From positions 1-10,725 of the forward strand of contig JAJXSZ010000077.1 of NCBI GenBank assembly GCA_021784255.1: a stretch of 10,725 bases of DNA. Direction: 5' to 3'. Origin of the DNA: Pseudomonadota bacterium. Lineage in GTDB: Bacteria; Pseudomonadota; Alphaproteobacteria; Acetobacterales; Acetobacteraceae. Below are positions 1 to 6,580 of this stretch, one piece after another (position 1 is the first letter of the stretch; every line of letters begins with the position of its first letter). Under the pieces are notes generated by a model, which was not told where the DNA came from, ran no database searches, and saw nothing but the letters and a program-made list of their open reading frames with translations. Both the position numbers and the translations under genes were made by a program.

Positions 1-848
1 GGCAACTGGTCGGTGAACAGCAGCTCGACCAGCTCCGGGCGCAGCACGCGCCTGCCGTCGAGCGCGCCGCCGCCGAGCAGCATGCGCAGGAAGCGGCCAT
101 AATCCGGCCCGCTGCCGCACAGCCCGGCGCCGCCCTGGAAGAACTCGCGGCGCCTCGGAGGTTCGTTCGCTACCGTAACGAGGCTGCCGTCGGCCTGGCG
201 CGCGTGGACGCCAAGCCGGTCGGCGGGGAACTCGTAGCCGGTCCGGGTCATCCCGAGCGGCTCCAGCACCACCTCGCGCACGACATCCTCGAACGGCTTC
301 GCCGCGGCGGCCGCGACCACCTTGGCCACCCAATCCGTGTTGATGCCGTATTCCCATTGCGTTCCGGCATCGAACAGCGCGACCGGCCGGCGCGGCGGGC
401 GCAACTGCGAGAAGCGCAGCAGGCGGTCGTTGAAAAACGGATAGCCGAACCCCGCGGTGTGGGTCAGCAGGTGCCGCAGCGTGATCGGCACGCGCGCCGG
501 GCGCAGCACCGGCTCGCCCGCCGCGTCGAAGCCTTCGAGCACCAGCGGCGCGGCAAGCTCCTCCACCCAGCGCCCGACCGGTTCGTCGAGCGCGAGCCGG
601 CCCTGTTGCACCAGCACCAGTGCCGCGACCGAGGTCACGGCCTTCGACATCGAGGCGAGAAAGGCGCGGCTCGCCGTGGTGGCCGCGCCGGCCGCGCCCT
701 GCCACAACGTGCCGTCGCGGCGCACCAGGAAGCCGGCGATGGCCGGCACCGCGGCGGCGTCCAGCGCGCCCTGCAGCGCCGCCGCCACCGCTTGTTGCGC
801 CACCGCTGGTTGCGCCACCGCTGTTGGTGTCCCCGCTGTTCGTGTCAC
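1..848 (-). CDS. Serine hydrolase, class C beta-lactamase/esterase family (partial, C-terminus off window)
   Basis: This reading frame is open from a GTG at 848 to the left edge, giving about 282 codons; the C-terminus is missing. Residues 66-69 read SMSK, the SxxK nucleophile/lysine pair of class C beta-lactamases, penicillin-binding proteins and EstB-type esterases. The block LRHLLTHTAGFGY (124-136) and WEYGIN (165-170, Tyr167 as the likely second catalytic tyrosine) are typical of this superfamily. The family hydrolyses esters or amides by a serine acyl-enzyme; the substrate here cannot be told, and true beta-lactamase activity is less likely than esterase or amidase activity. No clear signal peptide is seen, although the N-terminus is Ala-rich. 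The GTG at 848 lies 11 bases after the stop of the gene at 860-2635, suggesting one transcript. No good Shine-Dalgarno sequence marks the start, and three further in-frame GTG codons (816-818, 801-803 and 786-788 regions) occur inside a repeat, so the true start may be up to about 20 residues later. Confidence 0.88.
   Translation of the reverse strand, partial: MTRTAGTPTAVAQPAVAQQAVAAALQGALDAAAVPAIAGFLVRRDGTLWQGAAGAATTASRAFLASMSKAVTSVAALVLVQQGRLALDEPVGRWVEELAAPLVLEGFDAAGEPVLRPARVPITLRHLLTHTAGFGYPFFNDRLLRFSQLRPPRRPVALFDAGTQWEYGINTDWVAKVVAAAAAKPFEDVVREVVLEPLGMTRTGYEFPADRLGVHARQADGSLVTVANEPPRRREFFQGGAGLCGSGPDYGRFLRMLLGGGALDGRRVLRPELVELLFTDQL
783..827. repeat. Three 15-bp tandem repeats in the 5' end of the serine hydrolase gene
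   Basis: On the plus strand three near-identical 15-base units follow each other: CGCCACCGCTTGTTG, CGCCACCGCTGGTTG and CGCCACCGCTGTTGG. Read on the coding (minus) strand they give a Gln/Thr-rich Pro-Ala-Val-Ala-Gln-like pentapeptide three times, ahead of the conserved domain. Each unit also brings an in-frame GTG preceded by AGCG, so a change in copy number would keep the frame and add or remove possible start codons. Confidence 0.8.
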
Positions 849-859
849 CGCCGCACCCG

Positions 860-2635
860 CTAGCGCCCCACCGCGTAGCCCTGCATGCCGCGCGGATTGG
901 CACCGGCGAGGATCTGCCCGTCCGCTTCCAGTCGGGCGGCGGAGAGCCGCCCCTCACTCCATTCAGCACCCATCTCCGCCGCGTGCCCGCGCCCCAGGAG
1001 TGCCGCCAGCACCTCCGGCGGATAGCGCCCCTCGATGACCACCCGGCCGGGCCTGGCCAGGCGCGGCCAGAAGCTGTTGTTCCAGTGCTCGGTATGGAAC
1101 GAAGGCGCATCGATCGCCTCCTGGATGTTCATCCGGTGGTGCAGCATGCGCAGGAAGAAGATCGGCTGCCACTGGTCCTGCTGGTCGCCGCCCGGCGTGC
1201 CGAAGCTCATCCAGGCGCGGCCGTCGCGCAACGCCAGGCTCGGCGAAAGCGTGGTGCGCGGGCGCTTGCGTGGAGCGATCGAGTTCGGCAGGCCCGGCGC
1301 GGCCCAGAAGATCTGGCCCCGCGTCGACAGCGGAAAACCGAGCTCGGGCACCACCGGCGAGGAGTGCAGCCAGCCGCCGGAGGGAGTGGCGCTCACCATG
1401 TTGCCGTCGCGGTCGATGACGTCGATGTGGCAGGTATCGCCGCCCACCGTGCCGAGCCGTGCGACCGTCGGCTCGCCGGTGCCTGCGGGCACGGTTTCGG
1501 GCGGGCTGATGCGCGCGAGATGCGCCAGATCGCCGGTAAAACCCGCGATGCTGCCGGGCCGCAGGGCATGGCTCGCGCTCGCGCCGATGAGCTTGCGCCG
1601 CTCGGCGTTGTAGGTCTCGCCGAGCAGGGTCGCGAGCGGCACCTTGACGAAATCGGGATCGCCATAGAACGCCTCGCGGTCGGCGAAGGCGAGTTTCATG
1701 GCCTCGACCACGGTATGGACGAAATCCGCACCGAGCGGATCCATCGCCGCGATGTCGACCCCGCGCAGCAGGGCGAGGGTTTGCAGGAACACCGGCCCCT
1801 GGCTCCAGGCGCCGCATTTGAGCAGCGTGTGGCCGGCATAGTCGAGCGCCACCGGATCCTCGACGCTCGCCTGCCAGCGCGCCATGTCGTCGGCGCTGAG
1901 CAGGCCGCGATGGCGCCGCCCCGAGCAGTCGAGCAGCTCGTTCTCGGCATAGAAGTGGCCGGCAGCTTCGGCGACGAAGCCCTGGTAGAAGCAGCGCCGC
2001 GCCGCCTCGATGCGTGCCTCGCGGGTAGCGCCGTTACACTCCTTTAACAATCTCTCCCAGCAATCGGCGAGTGCCGGGCGGGCGAACAGGCTGCCGACCG
2101 CCGGAACCTCGCCATGCGGCAGGAAGACGGCGGCGGAACTCGGCCAGTAGGTCTCGAACAGCGGGCGGACGGATTCGATCGCGGCGGGGATGCGCGCGAC
2201 GATGTGGATGCCGCGCCGCGCGTAACCGATCGCGTAGGACAGCACCTCCGCCACCTCCATCGTGCCCCAGTCGCGCAGCAGCAGCATCCAGGCATCGAAG
2301 GCGCCCGGCACCACCGCCGGCAGCAGTCCGGTGCCCGGCACCAGGTCGAGGCCGAGGGCCGCGAAATGCTCCCCCGTCGCCCGGTCGGGCGCGACGCCCT
2401 GGCCGCAGATCACGTGCTGCCGGCCGGCCCTGGCGTCGTGCAGGATGATCGGCACGTCACCGCCGGGGCCGTTCAGATGCGGCTCGGCGACATGCAGCAC
2501 GAAGGCCGCGGCCACCGCCGCGTCCGCCGCGTTGCCGCCTTTTTCCAGCACCGCCATGCCGGTCTGGCTGGCGATCCAGTGTGTGGTGGCGACGGCACCG
2601 AAGGTGGCGGCGATCTCGGGGCGGGTGGTGAACAT
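860..2635 (-). CDS. Gamma-glutamyltransferase-family protein (Ntn hydrolase)
   Basis: A 591-residue protein with the full length and order of the gamma-glutamyltransferase (GGT) family. The N-terminal block GMAVLEKGGNAADAAVAAAF (26-45) and LNGPGGD (54-60) are family signatures. In Ntn hydrolases the precursor cuts itself and the new N-terminal Thr is the nucleophile; the expected residue here is Thr401 in GGDTCHIDVIDRDGN (398-412), followed by SATPSGGW (415-422). The family cleaves or transfers gamma-glutamyl groups, and some members are acylases. No signal peptide is visible (N-terminus MFTTRPEIAATFG), unlike periplasmic E. coli GGT, so a cytoplasmic acylase or GGT-like role is likely and the substrate is unknown. 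The ATG start is supported by GGAG at 2640-2643 and a second GGAG at 2647-2650. The serine hydrolase gene follows 11 bases downstream; the CoA-transferase genes are divergent. A short run of AT-rich, unusual codons lies at about 2033-2060. Confidence 0.9.
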   Translation of the reverse strand: MFTTRPEIAATFGAVATTHWIASQTGMAVLEKGGNAADAAVAAAFVLHVAEPHLNGPGGDVPIILHDARAGRQHVICGQGVAPDRATGEHFAALGLDLVPGTGLLPAVVPGAFDAWMLLLRDWGTMEVAEVLSYAIGYARRGIHIVARIPAAIESVRPLFETYWPSSAAVFLPHGEVPAVGSLFARPALADCWERLLKECNGATREARIEAARRCFYQGFVAEAAGHFYAENELLDCSGRRHRGLLSADDMARWQASVEDPVALDYAGHTLLKCGAWSQGPVFLQTLALLRGVDIAAMDPLGADFVHTVVEAMKLAFADREAFYGDPDFVKVPLATLLGETYNAERRKLIGASASHALRPGSIAGFTGDLAHLARISPPETVPAGTGEPTVARLGTVGGDTCHIDVIDRDGNMVSATPSGGWLHSSPVVPELGFPLSTRGQIFWAAPGLPNSIAPRKRPRTTLSPSLALRDGRAWMSFGTPGGDQQDQWQPIFFLRMLHHRMNIQEAIDAPSFHTEHWNNSFWPRLARPGRVVIEGRYPPEVLAALLGRGHAAEMGAEWSEGRLSAARLEADGQILAGANPRGMQGYAVGR

Positions 2636-2692
2636 GCGGCTCCATTCTCCGGCGTTTGTCGCAGGCTAGGAAAAACCGGGCGTTTGCGAAAG

Positions 2693-2722
2693 CCAGGCCG
2701 CGTTGACCCAGGCCGCGTTGAC
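2693..2722. repeat. Two 15-bp tandem repeats in the divergent intergenic region
   Basis: The 15-base unit CCAGGCCGCGTTGAC occurs twice in perfect tandem (2693-2707 and 2708-2722), and a third copy begins with CCAGG at 2723 before diverging. Each unit ends in TTGAC, which resembles a sigma-70 -35 element, but no convincing -10 is found at the right distance. It lies between the divergent GGT-family gene and CoA-transferase genes, so it could be regulatory or a simple duplication. Confidence 0.85.
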
Positions 2723-2731
2723 CCAGGTCAA
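2718..2731. promoter_or_regulatory. Candidate operator: perfect inverted repeat TTGACC-CA-GGTCAA
   Basis: TTGACCCAGGTCAA is a perfect 6-base inverted repeat with a 2-base centre, overlapping the end of the tandem repeat. It lies 62 bases upstream of the CoA-transferase start and 82 bases upstream of the divergent GGT-family start, a suitable place for a dimeric regulator. No regulator gene for it is in the window. The assignment as an operator is inference. Confidence 0.4.
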
Positions 2732-2793
2732 TGCAATCGTCGCGCCTCCGTTCCATCGCCGTCGCCGCGGCACGGGCTGAAGGCGGCTTGGCG

Positions 2794-3459
2794 ATGCACA
2801 AGATGATCGCGCTCGAGGATGCGGCGGCGCTGATCCCGGACGGCGCCTCGCTCCTGATCGGCGGCTTCATGGGGATCGGCTCGCCGCACCGGCTGATCGG
2901 CGAGCTGGTACGCCAGGGCAGGCGCAACCTCACCGTCATCGCCAACGACACGGCGCGCCCGGGCGTCGGCATCGGCCGGCTGATCGATGCGCGCGCCGTC
3001 GCCCGGCTGGTCGCCTCGCATATCGGCACCAACCCGGTCACGCAGCAGCAGGTCATCGCCGGTGAACTCGCGGCCGAGCTCTGTCCGCAAGGCACGCTGG
3101 CGGAACGGATCCGCGCCGCCGGCAGCGGCCTCGGCGGGGTGCTGACCCCGACCGGCCTCGGCACCCTCGTCGCCGCCGGCAAGCGCACGCTCGACATCGA
3201 CGGCACCACCTGGCTGCTGGACCTGCCGATCGCGGCCGATTTCGCGCTGATCGCGGCGCATCGCGCCGACTACCGCTGCAACCTCGACTACGCGATGACG
3301 GCGCGCAATTTCAACCCGATGATGGCGATGGCGGGCCGGACGGTGATCGCCGAGGCAGCCGAGATCGTTCCGGTCGGTGTCATTCCACCCGACGCCGTGG
3401 CGACGCCCGGCGCGCTGGTCGATCACCTGCTGCGCAGGGATGCCGGCCATGGACGCTAA
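2794..3459 (+). CDS. atoD: 3-oxoacid CoA-transferase, subunit A (AtoD/ScoA-like)
   Basis: A 221-residue protein closely resembling AtoD, the alpha subunit of acetate CoA / acetoacetyl-CoA transferase (E. coli AtoD is about 220 residues). Family signatures are DGASLLIGGFMGIG near the N-terminus, then LIANDTA-like VIANDTARPG, ASHIGTNP, PQGTLAERIRAAGSGLGGVLTPTG (in pieces) and ARNFNP near the C-terminus. Together with subunit B it moves CoA between an acyl-CoA and a 3-oxoacid or short-chain acid in the cytoplasm; the exact acid partners cannot be told. I chose the ATG at 2794 because it matches the family's start and has GAAGG at 2779-2783; the longer frame from 2731 adds a low-complexity Arg/Ala extension and would start inside the inverted repeat. 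The stop overlaps the start of subunit B by 11 bases, so both subunits are made from one mRNA. The name could equally be scoA. Confidence 0.93.
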   Translation: MHKMIALEDAAALIPDGASLLIGGFMGIGSPHRLIGELVRQGRRNLTVIANDTARPGVGIGRLIDARAVARLVASHIGTNPVTQQQVIAGELAAELCPQGTLAERIRAAGSGLGGVLTPTGLGTLVAAGKRTLDIDGTTWLLDLPIAADFALIAAHRADYRCNLDYAMTARNFNPMMAMAGRTVIAEAAEIVPVGVIPPDAVATPGALVDHLLRRDAGHGR

Positions 3460-4105
3460 GGAGCTCATCGCGCGGCGGATCGCGCGTGAATTGCCGGATG
3501 GCGGCCTGGTCAATCTCGGCATCGGCCTGCCGACCCTGGTGAGCCAGTACCTGCCGCCCGGGCTCGATATCTCGTTCCAGACCGAGAACGGCCTGATCGG
3601 CGTCGAACCGCTGCCGGAGGAAGGGGCGGAGGACGAATACCTCTCCGATGCGGGCGGGCGCTTCATCGGCGCGGTGCCCGGCGCCGCGAGCTTCGACAGT
3701 TGCTTCTCCTTCGCCCTGATCCGCGGCGGGCATCTCGATGTCACCGTGCTCGGCGGCCTGCAGGTCGATGAGCAGGGCCAGCTCGCCAACTGGATGATCC
3801 CGGGCAGGATGATCCCCGGCATGGGCGGGGCGATGGACCTGGTCACCGGCGCGCGGCGCGTCATCGTCGCGATGACGCATACGGCCAGGGGCGAGCCGAA
3901 GATCCTGCGCCGCTGCACGCTGCCGCTGACCTCGGTGCGCCGGGTCGATCTCGTCGTGACCGACCTGGCGGTGCTGGCGCCCACCGCGCGGGGGCTGGAG
4001 CTGCGCGAACGCGCGCCGGGCGTCAGCGTCGAGGCGATCGTCGCGGCGAGCGCGGCACGGCTGATCCTGCCTGCCGACATCCCCGAGATGCGGCTGGCCG
4101 GCTGA
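3449..4105 (+). CDS. atoA: 3-oxoacid CoA-transferase, subunit B (AtoA/ScoB-like)
   Basis: A 218-residue beta subunit that tracks E. coli AtoA from its first residues (MDAKELIARRIA). VNLGIGLPTLVSQYLP (21-36) is the conserved glycine-rich stretch, and FQTENGLIG (43-51) carries the catalytic glutamate, Glu46, that forms the CoA thioester intermediate in this family. SFALIRGGHLDVTVLGGLQV, LANWMIPG and GMGGAMDLVTGARRVIVAM blocks are also present, as is KILRRCTLPLT. It completes the heteromeric CoA-transferase with the upstream gene. The ATG at 3449 is preceded by AGGGA at 3436-3440 and lies inside the end of subunit A; the longer frame from 3377 is overlap with the upstream gene. It ends 11 bases from the convergent DUF1045 gene. 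There is no evident functional link to phosphonate use; ketone body, poly-hydroxybutyrate or short-chain fatty acid metabolism is more likely. Confidence 0.94.
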   Translation: MDAKELIARRIARELPDGGLVNLGIGLPTLVSQYLPPGLDISFQTENGLIGVEPLPEEGAEDEYLSDAGGRFIGAVPGAASFDSCFSFALIRGGHLDVTVLGGLQVDEQGQLANWMIPGRMIPGMGGAMDLVTGARRVIVAMTHTARGEPKILRRCTLPLTSVRRVDLVVTDLAVLAPTARGLELRERAPGVSVEAIVAASAARLILPADIPEMRLAG

Positions 4106-4123
4106 CGCCGCGCCGTTCAGCCG
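4099..4123. terminator. Inverted repeat spanning the two convergent stop codons (weak bidirectional terminator candidate)
   Basis: CGGCTGA (4099-4105) pairs with TCAGCCG (4117-4123) around an 11-base GC-rich loop. Each arm contains the TGA stop of one convergent gene (atoA and the DUF1045 gene). There is no T-run on either side, so it is not a classic intrinsic terminator. Part of the symmetry simply reflects that both genes end in a Gly codon GGC plus TGA. Confidence 0.3.
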
Positions 4124-4773
4124 CCGAGCGGGATGCGCGCGGCCTCGGTGAAGGCGGCGCCGGGCGCGGGTTGCACGAACAGCGCGATCGCGTCCACCCG
4201 GCGCGGCGTCGCCAGGGCGGGAGCGAAATGCGTCTCGGCCTCGGCGCGCCAGTGCGCGTGGCCCGCTGCGTCCAGTCGTTGCGATAGCGTCATGTGAAAG
4301 AACCACGTGGCGAAGCAGTAGGGATAGCCCCAGCGGTCGAGCATCCGCCGCTCGGCGGCGCCGAGACGTTGCGGCTGGCGGCGCGCGATCTCGGCCGCGG
4401 TCGGGAGCGCGCGCAGATGGTCGGGCTCCGCCACCGCCGCGTCGGCCAGCGCCTGCAGCGACGCCGACGGCGCGGTCTCGCATAAGGCGAGAAACCCGTG
4501 CGGGGCGGCGACCGCGAGGCGGGGAAGCGGGAAGGGGGGAATGCCGCGCGCGAGGTCGCCTGCCGCCGCCAGCACATCCGCCCAGCCGTAACCGTCGCGT
4601 AACCGGAACGGCGGCTTCAGCGTCGCGTGGAAGCCGTATTGGCGCGGCTCGGCGGTGATCGCCTGACGCGGCGCGGCGGCGAACCAGGACGCAGCCGCGA
4701 GCGCCAGCGGGTCGCCGGCTGCCGGCGCATAGTAGATCGCGATCCGGAACGGCGCCGCCGGCTCCGCTGTCAC
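4117..4773 (-). CDS. DUF1045 phosphonate-operon protein, 2H phosphoesterase-like
   Basis: A 218-residue protein of the DUF1045 / 'putative phosphonate metabolism protein' family that commonly travels with C-P lyase genes. It carries two HxT motifs, His49-Ala-Thr51 in QYGFHATLKPPF and His160-Met-Thr162 in WFFHMTLSQ, spaced as in the 2H phosphoesterase superfamily, whose members open cyclic phosphates or cleave phosphodiesters. Seen: both motifs, no signal peptide, soluble composition. Inferred: a phosphoesterase step in the C-P lyase pathway, for instance opening the ribosyl 1,2-cyclic phosphate that PhnP handles elsewhere; no PhnP is visible here. The start is a GTG (4771-4773) that overlaps the TGA of phnM as GTGA, so it is the last, translationally coupled gene of the phn operon. 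It faces the convergent CoA-transferase gene 11 bases away. Confidence 0.88.
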   Translation of the reverse strand: MTAEPAAPFRIAIYYAPAAGDPLALAAASWFAAAPRQAITAEPRQYGFHATLKPPFRLRDGYGWADVLAAAGDLARGIPPFPLPRLAVAAPHGFLALCETAPSASLQALADAAVAEPDHLRALPTAAEIARRQPQRLGAAERRMLDRWGYPYCFATWFFHMTLSQRLDAAGHAHWRAEAETHFAPALATPRRVDAIALFVQPAPGAAFTEAARIPLGG

Positions 4774-5900
4774 GCGATGCGCCGCCCCGCGCGCCAGGTC
4801 TCGCGCAGCACCGCCAGGCCGCGATGCTGGTGGATGCGGGCGAGATCGCCGCGCAGCCCCGGCCGCAGCGCGCCGCGATCGTCGAGCCCGGCCATCGCTG
4901 CCGGCGCCGCCGTGATCATCGCGAAGGCGCGCGCCAGCCCGATGCTCGCGGCGGCGATGAACGCCGCCTCCACCAGGCTCGCCGGCACATAGTCCGAGGC
5001 CAGCGCATCGACCGTCGCCGCCGCGATCAGGTCCGCCACCGCGACATTGCCGGAATGACTGCCGCCGCGCACGACGTTGGGCGCGCCGGCGATGACCTGC
5101 ATGCCATGCGCCCGCGCCGCGCTGGCCGCCGCCAGGGTCACCGGAAACTCGCTGATGCGGATGCCCAGCGCAGCATGCTCGGCGACCTCCGCCTCAGTAC
5201 GATCGTCGTGGCTCGCCAGGGCGATGCCGGTCGCGGCGACGGCGGCGAGGACGAAATCTCGGTTCGGCCCGCGCATCCGCGCGCGCTGCTCGATCCGCCC
5301 GGCGAGCGAGCGCTCGACCTCCTCGGCCGCGAACCCTTCCTTGCGCCGCATCGCGCGGTAATGGTCGAGATCGGCATACTGTCCGGTGCCGGGCGTGTGG
5401 TCCATCAGGCTGACCATGCGCAGCGCCGGGTGGCGGCAGACGGGCTCGAACAGATCGCGCATGTCGCTGGCCGGCAACTCGCAGCGCAGATGCAGGAAAT
5501 GTTCGCTCTTGAGCACGCCCGCCGCGGCCAGCGCGTCGAGATCGACGACCGCTTCGCGAAACGTCTGCGTGCGCTCCTGCTCGAAGCCGACGATGCCGAC
5601 GCAGAGGGCGTCCAGCACCGTGGTGACCCCGGCCACGGCGCACTGGGCGTCGTGCGCGAGCATCGCCGAGCGGGACGGCCAGCGCGCCTGCTCGCGCGGC
5701 TGGACCTGGCGCTCCAGGTTATCGGTATGCACGTCGACCACGCCGGGGATCAGCAGGTCGCCCTCGAGGTCGATGGCGCCCGGCGCGGCGCTGCGGCCGC
5801 GCGCGACCTCGGCGATGCTCCCGCCGCGCAGCACCAGCGTCCCCGGGAATGCCTCCTCCGGCGCGACGATGATGGCGTTGGTCAGGATCGTTTCCGTCAT
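4770..5900 (-). CDS. phnM: PhnM, alpha-D-ribose 1-methylphosphonate 5-triphosphate diphosphatase
   Basis: A 376-residue amidohydrolase-superfamily enzyme, the normal length for PhnM. It removes pyrophosphate from the ribose 1-phosphonate 5-triphosphate made by PhnGHIL, giving the 5-phosphate that C-P lyase (PhnJ) cuts. Metal-site motifs are visible: DVHTDNLE (56-63, His58 and Asp60, a PhnM variant of the HxH metal motif), KSEHFLHLRCE (131-141), LMDHTPGTGQY (165-175, His168), ALASHDDRT (228-235 region, His231) and GAPNVVRGGSHSGN (272-285), plus ALASDY (299-304), which carries the late aspartate. It is cytoplasmic. The ATG at 5898-5900 overlaps the phnL stop as ATGA; its own TGA overlaps the GTG of the DUF1045 gene. 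No odd features. Confidence 0.96.
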   Translation of the reverse strand: MTETILTNAIIVAPEEAFPGTLVLRGGSIAEVARGRSAAPGAIDLEGDLLIPGVVDVHTDNLERQVQPREQARWPSRSAMLAHDAQCAVAGVTTVLDALCVGIVGFEQERTQTFREAVVDLDALAAAGVLKSEHFLHLRCELPASDMRDLFEPVCRHPALRMVSLMDHTPGTGQYADLDHYRAMRRKEGFAAEEVERSLAGRIEQRARMRGPNRDFVLAAVAATGIALASHDDRTEAEVAEHAALGIRISEFPVTLAAASAARAHGMQVIAGAPNVVRGGSHSGNVAVADLIAAATVDALASDYVPASLVEAAFIAAASIGLARAFAMITAAPAAMAGLDDRGALRPGLRGDLARIHQHRGLAVLRETWRAGRRIA

Positions 5901-6580
5901 GCGGCCTCGCGAAGTGGACGCATCTCATGCACGCGATCGGCGACCGCGTCACGTACCGTTTCGTCATGGAAGATGCCGACGATCGCGCGTCCCGCCGCCT
6001 TGGCCTCGCGGACCATCGCGACGACCGTCGCCCGGTTCGCGGCATCGAGCGCCGAGGTCGGCTCGTCGAGCAGCAGGATCGGGTGCGCGCCGGCGAAACC
6101 GCGCGCGAGGTTGACGCGCTGCTGCTCGCCGCCGGAGAAGGTTGCCGGCGCCAGGCGGTGCAGCGCGGCCGGGATCGCCAGGCGCAGCAGCAGCGCCCGC
6201 GCCCGCGCCTCGGCGCCGGCGTCCGTCCCCGCCGCCTCGGCGACGATCGCCAGCGCCGGCACCCTCGGCACCACGCGCAGGAACTGGCTGACATAGCCGA
6301 GCGTGCGTGCCCGCACCGCGAGGATGGTGCGCGCATCGGCCGCCGCGAGATCGACCATCCTGCCCGCGTGGCGCACCAGGATCGCCCCGGCATCGGCGCG
6401 GTAGGTGCCATAGAGCGCGCGCAGCAGCGTGGTCTTGCCCGCCCCCGAGGGACCGGCCAGGGCGACGCATTCGCCCGCCGCCACGTCGAGCGAAACGCCC
6501 GCCAGCACCGCCAGCCGCAGGCCGCCCTGCAGATGCAGCGTGAAGCCCTTGCCGAGGCCGCGAACCGAGATCGCCGTCAT
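5897..6580 (-). CDS. phnL: PhnL, ABC-type ATPase of the C-P lyase system
   Basis: A 227-residue ABC ATPase subunit, matching PhnL in length and order. Walker A GPSGAGKT (43-50), Q-loop in GYVSQF (Gln99), signature FSGGEQQRVNLARG (148-161), Walker B ILLLDEPTSALD (168-179) and switch histidine in GIFHDE (His205) are all intact. PhnL is needed with PhnG, PhnH and PhnI for attaching the phosphonate to ribose triphosphate in the reconstituted pathway, and recent structural work on the core complex places PhnL together with PhnK; there is no membrane partner, so this is not a transporter. The ATG at 6578-6580 overlaps the phnK stop as ATGA. A longer reading frame extends upstream to 7474, but that part is the phnK gene in another frame. 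Confidence 0.95.
   Translation of the reverse strand: MTAISVRGLGKGFTLHLQGGLRLAVLAGVSLDVAAGECVALAGPSGAGKTTLLRALYGTYRADAGAILVRHAGRMVDLAAADARTILAVRARTLGYVSQFLRVVPRVPALAIVAEAAGTDAGAEARARALLLRLAIPAALHRLAPATFSGGEQQRVNLARGFAGAHPILLLDEPTSALDAANRATVVAMVREAKAAGRAIVGIFHDETVRDAVADRVHEMRPLREAA

Noticed and set aside
620..2047. Plus-strand open frame of 475 codons
   Set aside because: It is antisense to the serine hydrolase and GGT-family genes and has low-complexity Arg/Pro-rich composition without any family resemblance.
2731..2793. Longer start for the CoA-transferase A subunit at 2731
   Set aside because: The 21 added residues are Arg/Ala-rich without counterpart in AtoD, and the start would fall within the inverted repeat; the ATG at 2794 has a ribosome binding site and matches the family start.
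4824..6296. Plus-strand open frame of 490 codons
   Set aside because: It lies antisense to phnM and phnL, is dominated by Arg/Ala/Gly with no recognisable domain, and is the usual shadow of GC-rich coding DNA.
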